NCBI GenBank assembly: GCA_035495815.1
Contig: DATJFH010000204.1
Coordinates: forward strand, 1 to 54,169
Length of the DNA stretch: 54,169 bases
Origin: DATJFH01 sp035495815
GTDB taxonomy: Bacteria > Acidobacteriota > Terriglobia > Bryobacterales > Bryobacteraceae
Direction: 5' to 3'
How positions within the stretch are numbered: position 1 is the stretch's first letter; the number at the start of each line of letters is the position of its first letter. Under the pieces are notes generated by a model. That model searched no databases, had not been told where the DNA came from, and saw only the letters and a list, made by a program, of their open reading frames with translations. Shown piece by piece: positions 50,420 through 54,169 of the stretch. The position numbers were made by a program, and so were the translations under genes.

Positions 50420-51916
50420 TCACTCTCCGGGCGATGCCTGCTCGCGCCGTTGTTGCGCCTTGGCCAGCCATTGAGCCATGGTTTCGTCTTTCGCGGCGTA
50501 ATATGCCCAACCCCGCGCCGTTCCACCCCAGCGATAATCGACGATCGTCATGTCGATACCGCGATCGATGAGGAATTGCATGGCTTCGTAATCCTTGTGC
50601 CACACCAGCTCGTGCAGAATGCTGGCGGGCTCATGGGAGCTCCAGTTCGTGTTGATATCGGCGCCGTGCCCGAGAAGAAAGTCGGCGATCTCGAAATGGT
50701 GGTTGAGGACAGCCCAGGCGAGTGCGGTGTCGAGGACCTGCTGCCCGGCGGGTTCGCGGCCGATCCAGGCTTGCAAGTCCCTGCGGTAGTGCGCATTGTT
50801 GGCGGGAAAATGATTCGCCAGGTCGCCCAGCGCAGGCTTGCCCTCCACGTCGAACCAGCTTCTCACGCGTGCGAAGTCCCCATTCCCGGCTGCGTGCGGC
50901 AGATCGTCGGGCATGGGCCAGATGCGTAGCAGCATCGGAAGCAGATGGGTCTGCGCATAGGTGAACGCGTGTTCAATGGCTCCGCCTCCGGGGAAGGCGG
51001 CTGGCGGCGGCACGGGGCTGCGCAGCACGGCCGGATCGAGATCAAGAAGCGCTTTAAGGAACGCTGCGCGATCGTTCAGCGCTGCCGCCGTCCCTTCGAT
51101 CAGAACGACCTGGAATTTCACGTAGTCGTCCGACAGCAACCATGCTTCCCGACGTAATAGGCCGGCAAAGGATGTCAGGTCGCCGTCGTCCAGCGCGCGC
51201 AGGGCCTGTCGCATGACGAAAGCCTGCCAGAGCCCGGGCGGGTCGGGGTCGCGGAGGTTGGGACTGTTGTCGAGGACGTATTGGACAAATGCGGAACGTC
51301 CCGGTCCATTTTCGATCGCGCTTCCCAGCCCCGCGTCAAGCGCGATGGAACGATCGAGCAGCAGCGCCGCCGCGGTTGCGCGCTGAAAAGCGCAGGCGCA
51401 CAGGAACGCGCGGTTCACCGCGGCGGGACCGTCGGCCTTCGTATCGACACAGGTACGAACGCCGTCGAGGTCGCCCAGCGCCGCAAAGAACTCGAGCGAT
51501 CGGGGAAGGAGCCCTTTGCGGTGGAACAGATCGAGCAACCCTTTGGCGCGCGAAGCCACCAGGCCGTCGCATACTCCTGGCGCGATCACCGCGCCGGCAT
51601 CGATCAGAAGTTCGGCGCATGCCGCGCGCGTGAAGTGCTGCTCGCGGAAGGGGTCGAGGCTGTCGCCATAAGAACTGGTGGCCATACCGAGCAGCCCGTC
51701 GTCGTTTTCATCTGCCCTCCATGACAATAGCGCCGGGTATTCGGCCAGAAGCTGCCGAAGACCTTCGACGTCATTGTCGTGGATGCGGCGGCGGGCTTCG
51801 GAGACCGCCCACTCGAGTTCTTTGCCGAGTCCTAGCTTTGCTTCTTCCATCAGGTCCTGCCAGCCCGGAAACCCATATTCTCCCACCAGCGACAGCTGCG
51901 GATCTGGCAGCGACAT
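50420..51916 (-). CDS. Ankyrin-repeat-type protein, 5' end decayed
   Basis: 498 residues from the ATG at 51916. The chain is made of helical pairs with ankyrin-like phrases: DNDVEGLRQLLAEYPALLSW, CAELLIDAGAVIAPGVCDGL, FFAALGDLDGVRTCVDTKAD, FEIADFLLGHGADINTNWSS, and DYEAMQFLIDRGIDMTIVDY. The N-terminus LVGEYGFPGWQDLMEEAKLG is a module usually preceded by a helix with LVKQAKKLTRDIAAGN-like sequence. That exact phrase is found upstream in another frame (51917-52061), so the true start is probably lost or shifted. No signal peptide. The role may be protein binding; no partner is known. It is flanked by a transposase remnant. Confidence 0.75.
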   Translation of the reverse strand: MSLPDPQLSLVGEYGFPGWQDLMEEAKLGLGKELEWAVSEARRRIHDNDVEGLRQLLAEYPALLSWRADENDDGLLGMATSSYGDSLDPFREQHFTRAACAELLIDAGAVIAPGVCDGLVASRAKGLLDLFHRKGLLPRSLEFFAALGDLDGVRTCVDTKADGPAAVNRAFLCACAFQRATAAALLLDRSIALDAGLGSAIENGPGRSAFVQYVLDNSPNLRDPDPPGLWQAFVMRQALRALDDGDLTSFAGLLRREAWLLSDDYVKFQVVLIEGTAAALNDRAAFLKALLDLDPAVLRSPVPPPAAFPGGGAIEHAFTYAQTHLLPMLLRIWPMPDDLPHAAGNGDFARVRSWFDVEGKPALGDLANHFPANNAHYRRDLQAWIGREPAGQQVLDTALAWAVLNHHFEIADFLLGHGADINTNWSSHEPASILHELVWHKDYEAMQFLIDRGIDMTIVDYRWGGTARGWAYYAAKDETMAQWLAKAQQRREQASPGE

Positions 51917-52061
51917 TCCCGGCGGCGATGTCGCGCGTCAGCTTTTTCGCTTGCTTGACCAGAGAATCGGGAAAGGACGAGCTTCGCCGACAGCTATTCG
52001 AAAGATCTGGCGCGAGGGCGTCCCGATCGTAGTTGAGGTTAGGTAGGCGCCTGAGTTCATC
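51917..52061 (-). pseudogene. Out-of-frame 5' remnant of the ankyrin gene
   Basis: On the minus strand, another frame reads DELRRLPNLNYDRDALAPDL, then SFPDSLVKQAKKLTRDIAAG, then NVAA. This is what one expects just before the GEYGFPGW segment of the ankyrin gene. It has no ATG, GTG or TTG start after the stop at 52062-52064, and is joined to the ankyrin frame only by an indel or deletion near 51905-51920. Position directly behind the transposase stop suggests damage by an insertion. Confidence 0.45.
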
Positions 52062-52426
52062 TTAGGCTACCTTCCCCTGTTTTGCGGAATTGGTTTCCCT
52101 GCCGAGGATGGCGGCCAGACTCCACAGATGTTCTTGGCCATCGATGCGGAAAAGTGCTTCTCGGTGAGCAGCCAGGCTGAGGCCACCCAGCGTTTGACCA
52201 TTTTGCTGTCGCGCCAGCGGCTGACATTTTCGGTCCGGTGACGGACGCCGCTATGCGGCCTCTCTGTGATGTTGGTGGTTGCCAGGCATTTGTGCAAGCT
52301 GATCGGGATTTGCAGACGCTGAAGGAGGAGGCCCAAATTCGAGGGGCACCACGCTCCTACTGCTTTCATACCTATGAAAGCCATGGAACCGCCCTCTATC
52401 ACAAACTCGGGACGACCAGAATCCAC
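52062..52426 (-). pseudogene. IS256-family transposase C-terminal remnant with frameshift
   Basis: On the minus strand the frame from 52426 reads LQRLQIPISLHKCLATTNIT, then ERPHSGVRHRTENVSRWRDS, then KMVKRWVASAWLLTEKHF. This is the C-terminal third of an IS256/Mutator-type transposase, with the catalytic glutamate in TTNITE and the usual RW...EKHF pattern. Past the TTTT run near 52155 the frame must change: the other frame reads RIDGQEHLWSLAAILGRETN, then SAKQGKVA and a stop at 52062-52064, a normal family C-terminus. The catalytic N-terminal two thirds are absent and no terminal inverted repeats are visible, so the element is dead. Confidence 0.7.
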
Positions 52427-52470
52427 TCACAGATTCTGCTGAGGCGGCAGAAATATTTCACACGAACAAC

Positions 52471-53850
52471 CTACTCCCCCAAGGTTTTCTTGCCGGAGAT
52501 ACCGAGTTTTTTCATGTGGTACAGGAAGGTCTTATAATCCATTTTAAGAAGACCTGCGGCTTCCTTTCTGTTCCATCGAGTCGCCTCAAGCGCCGAGACG
52601 GCCGCTTCCAGCCCCGCCTGTCTTTTAGCGGCGTTGAAAATCGACCTACCTTCTTCGGGTTCATCGGTTGCCTCGATGGTAGCCAGGGATTTCAGCTCCT
52701 CAATCAAGAGATGATCCCGCTGCACTACCAGGTACTTTCGCATGAGGTTCTCGAGTTCCCGGACGTTACCGGGCCAGCGGTGCTCGAGCAACGACTGCCG
52801 CAGATCCGGTGTGATTTGCGGAATCGGATTCCCATGCTCCGCGTGTTTCCGCAGGAAGTGATCCGCCAGCGATGCGATCTCGTCTTTGCGATCGCGTAAC
52901 GGCGGAATCTCAATGGACATGATATTGAGCCGGTAAAACAGATCCTCACGGAAGCTCCCCGCACGAATCGCCTTTCTCAGGTCGCGATGCGTCGCGGCCA
53001 TCACTCTCACATCCACTCTGACCGTTTCCCTGCTTCCCAGCCGCTGGAACTCGCCATCCTGCAATACTTGCAGGAGCTTGGCCTGGAGCCGGACGTCCAT
53101 GTCTCCGATTTCGTCCAGCATGATAGTGCCGCCCTGAGCCTGCTCGAATTTCCCGGGAGTGTCGCGAAAAGCTCCCGTAAACGCGCCACGCTGGTATCCG
53201 AACAGCTCGCTTTCCACAAGCTCGGACGGCAGCGCCGCGCAATTCAGCTTCAGGAATGGCTTGGTGGAACGTCTCGATTGCGCGTGAATCCGCCGGGCGA
53301 TCACCTCTTTGCCCACGCCGGTTTCGCCAACCACCAATACCGGAACGTCGAAAGAGGCCAGCTGCTTAACCACGTTCTCGATCTGTCGCATTCGCGACCC
53401 ATGCATCACTGCCGCTCGCCGGGGCGCCGGAGCGCTCATCACCAAGGGCAGACGGGGTATGACTGCGCCGCCACTCTCCAGCGCTTCCCAGACGGCCTGT
53501 ATCAGCAGATAGTGTGGAACCGGCTTCTCGAGCATGGGAGCCGGCGAGTCGCCAAGCTCGGAGACTACGTACGGCCAGGAATCCGCGCTCGAAATCAGAA
53601 TTACCGGCAGATCGACATGCGTGCGCCGAATTTCCTTCAGGGTTTCGACTCCGTCCCTTCCTGGGAGCATCACGTCAAGCAAGACTAGGGACGGAGGCGT
53701 GGCGGGGTGTTCCAACTGTCGCAATGCCTCCTCTCCGTCCTCGGCAAGCTGGACGAGGAAACCCTGCGATTGGAGCGCGGCCTGAAAATAATCACGGACT
53801 TCGAAATCATCATCCGCAACCAGGATGGTTCCCGGGGGGGGGGGAGTCAT
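52471..53850 (-). CDS. Sigma-54-dependent response regulator (NtrC family)
   Basis: 459 residues. Receiver domain at about 8-120: DDD at 13-15, phospho-acceptor D59 (LVLLDVMLPG), and K109 (MLEKP). The AAA+ domain has Walker A GETGVGKE (175-182), the sigma-54 contact loop GAFTGA (222-227), Walker B TIMLDEIGDMD, RVMAATHRDLRKAI, and LFYRLNIMSIEIPPLRDR. A Fis-type HTH ends it (AVSALEATRWNRKEAAGLLK, then YKTFLYHMKKLGISGKK). It activates sigma-54 promoters on phosphorylation by the histidine kinase just upstream, whose end is 7 bases away. An 11-base C run follows the ATG (codons 2-6). Confidence 0.93.
   Translation of the reverse strand: MTPPPPGTILVADDDFEVRDYFQAALQSQGFLVQLAEDGEEALRQLEHPATPPSLVLLDVMLPGRDGVETLKEIRRTHVDLPVILISSADSWPYVVSELGDSPAPMLEKPVPHYLLIQAVWEALESGGAVIPRLPLVMSAPAPRRAAVMHGSRMRQIENVVKQLASFDVPVLVVGETGVGKEVIARRIHAQSRRSTKPFLKLNCAALPSELVESELFGYQRGAFTGAFRDTPGKFEQAQGGTIMLDEIGDMDVRLQAKLLQVLQDGEFQRLGSRETVRVDVRVMAATHRDLRKAIRAGSFREDLFYRLNIMSIEIPPLRDRKDEIASLADHFLRKHAEHGNPIPQITPDLRQSLLEHRWPGNVRELENLMRKYLVVQRDHLLIEELKSLATIEATDEPEEGRSIFNAAKRQAGLEAAVSALEATRWNRKEAAGLLKMDYKTFLYHMKKLGISGKKTLGE
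53834..53844 (-). repeat. Homopolymer: 11 G on the + strand (11 C in the gene) just after the response regulator start
   Basis: The gene begins ATG-ACT followed by the C run, giving M-T-P-P-P-P-G. Loss or gain of one base would shift the frame at the fifth codon and abolish the protein. Such tracts in bacteria are known slippage sites (phase variation) and also common sequencing-error sites. Confidence 0.9.
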
Positions 53851-53857
53851 TCGACGT

Positions 53858-54169
53858 CTACCCTCGGGCCGCCACTACAGAATGTTGGCGTGTTGCGCCG
53901 ACCGGAACGGGTCGGACTGCCTTCTTCTGGACGAACGGAAGCAGGAAACTCAGGGTTGCGCCGCGCGGTCCGGATTCTGTTATGACCCGACCTTTGTGAG
54001 CGGAGATAATCTGGCGGCAGATCGCCAGCCCAAGCCCGGCGCGTACAGGGCCACCCGGGGCCGGCGTCGAAGAGGATATTCGAGAATCGCGGCTGATGCC
54101 GGCTTTCACCTCACGGAAACCCGAGCCGGAATCGCGAACTTCTACTCGATACGCGTTGGGCTTCCGAAC
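53858..54169 (-). CDS. Sensor histidine kinase, C-terminal ATPase fragment (5' part outside window)
   Basis: The frame is open to the window edge, so only about 103 C-terminal residues are visible. They contain the G1 box RVEVRDSGSGF and the G2 box AGLGLAICRQIISAHKG, with a final strand RGATLSFLLPF: the HATPase_c domain of a histidine kinase. Between G1 and G2 the expected F-box is weak (REVKAGISRDSRISSSTPAP); another frame reads SNILFDAGPG there, so small indels may be present. It lies seven bases before the response regulator and is surely its partner kinase. What it senses lies outside the window. Confidence 0.8.
   Translation of the reverse strand, partial: VRKPNAYRVEVRDSGSGFREVKAGISRDSRISSSTPAPGGPVRAGLGLAICRQIISAHKGRVITESGPRGATLSFLLPFVQKKAVRPVPVGATRQHSVVAARG

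Overview
The window is GC-rich bacterial DNA, densely coded and mostly on the + strand. It most resembles an acidobacterium of the Bryobacterales/Solibacter type. The signs are several very large TonB-dependent-receptor-like proteins with an N-terminal carboxypeptidase-regulatory domain, a secreted NHL-repeat protein whose C-terminus resembles the Solibacter-type TIGR03437 domain, paired DUF1549/DUF1553 and DUF1501 genes, FHA-GAF-PP2C and Ser/Thr kinase genes, and DUF885 and Gfo/Idh/MocA genes. The assignment rests on recognising families by eye; no database search was run.

Layout. 1-6.9 kb: a tightly coupled surface cassette of TonB receptor (cut by the window edge), NHL protein, DUF1549/DUF1553, DUF1501 and an FGE-fold protein. 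6.9-13.5 kb: a signalling block with a STAS protein and a probably frame-broken zinc-ribbon gene on the minus strand, then an FHA-GAF-PP2C phosphatase and two related Ser/Thr kinases. 13.5-19.7 kb: a second planctomycete-like cassette of Cys-type sulfatase, cytochrome-like DUF1549/DUF1553 and DUF1501. 19.8-25.9 kb: a small lipoprotein, serS, a second TonB receptor and an HTH regulator with a molybdate-type binding domain. 26-31 kb: a 1466-residue NHL/BACON-like protein and a small secreted protein. 31-38.6 kb: HpcH/HpaI aldolase, FAH-family protein, Stv-like protein, DUF885, Gfo/Idh/MocA oxidoreductase and recQ. 38.6-45.7 kb: a third TonB receptor, a conserved hypothetical, xerD-like recombinase, cca and a secreted protein. 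46-48.4 kb: an FAD oxidoreductase overlapping a NapH-like membrane iron-sulfur protein.

The last 5.5 kb (48.6-54.2 kb) differs. It holds a toxin-antitoxin pair with a frameshifted PIN toxin, an FGE-like gene, an ankyrin-type gene with a decayed 5' end, an IS256-like transposase remnant, and a sigma-54 response regulator with an 11-base homopolymer just after its start codon, preceded by a histidine kinase cut by the window edge. Frame breaks concentrate here, so either this is a decaying accessory island or the assembly has local indel errors.

The most interesting themes are three: the two DUF1549/DUF1501 cassettes, one fused by start-stop overlaps to a TonB receptor; the FAD protein/NapH-like pair as an electron-transfer module; and two FGE-fold proteins beside a Cys-type sulfatase, neither of which has the complete catalytic cysteine pair.
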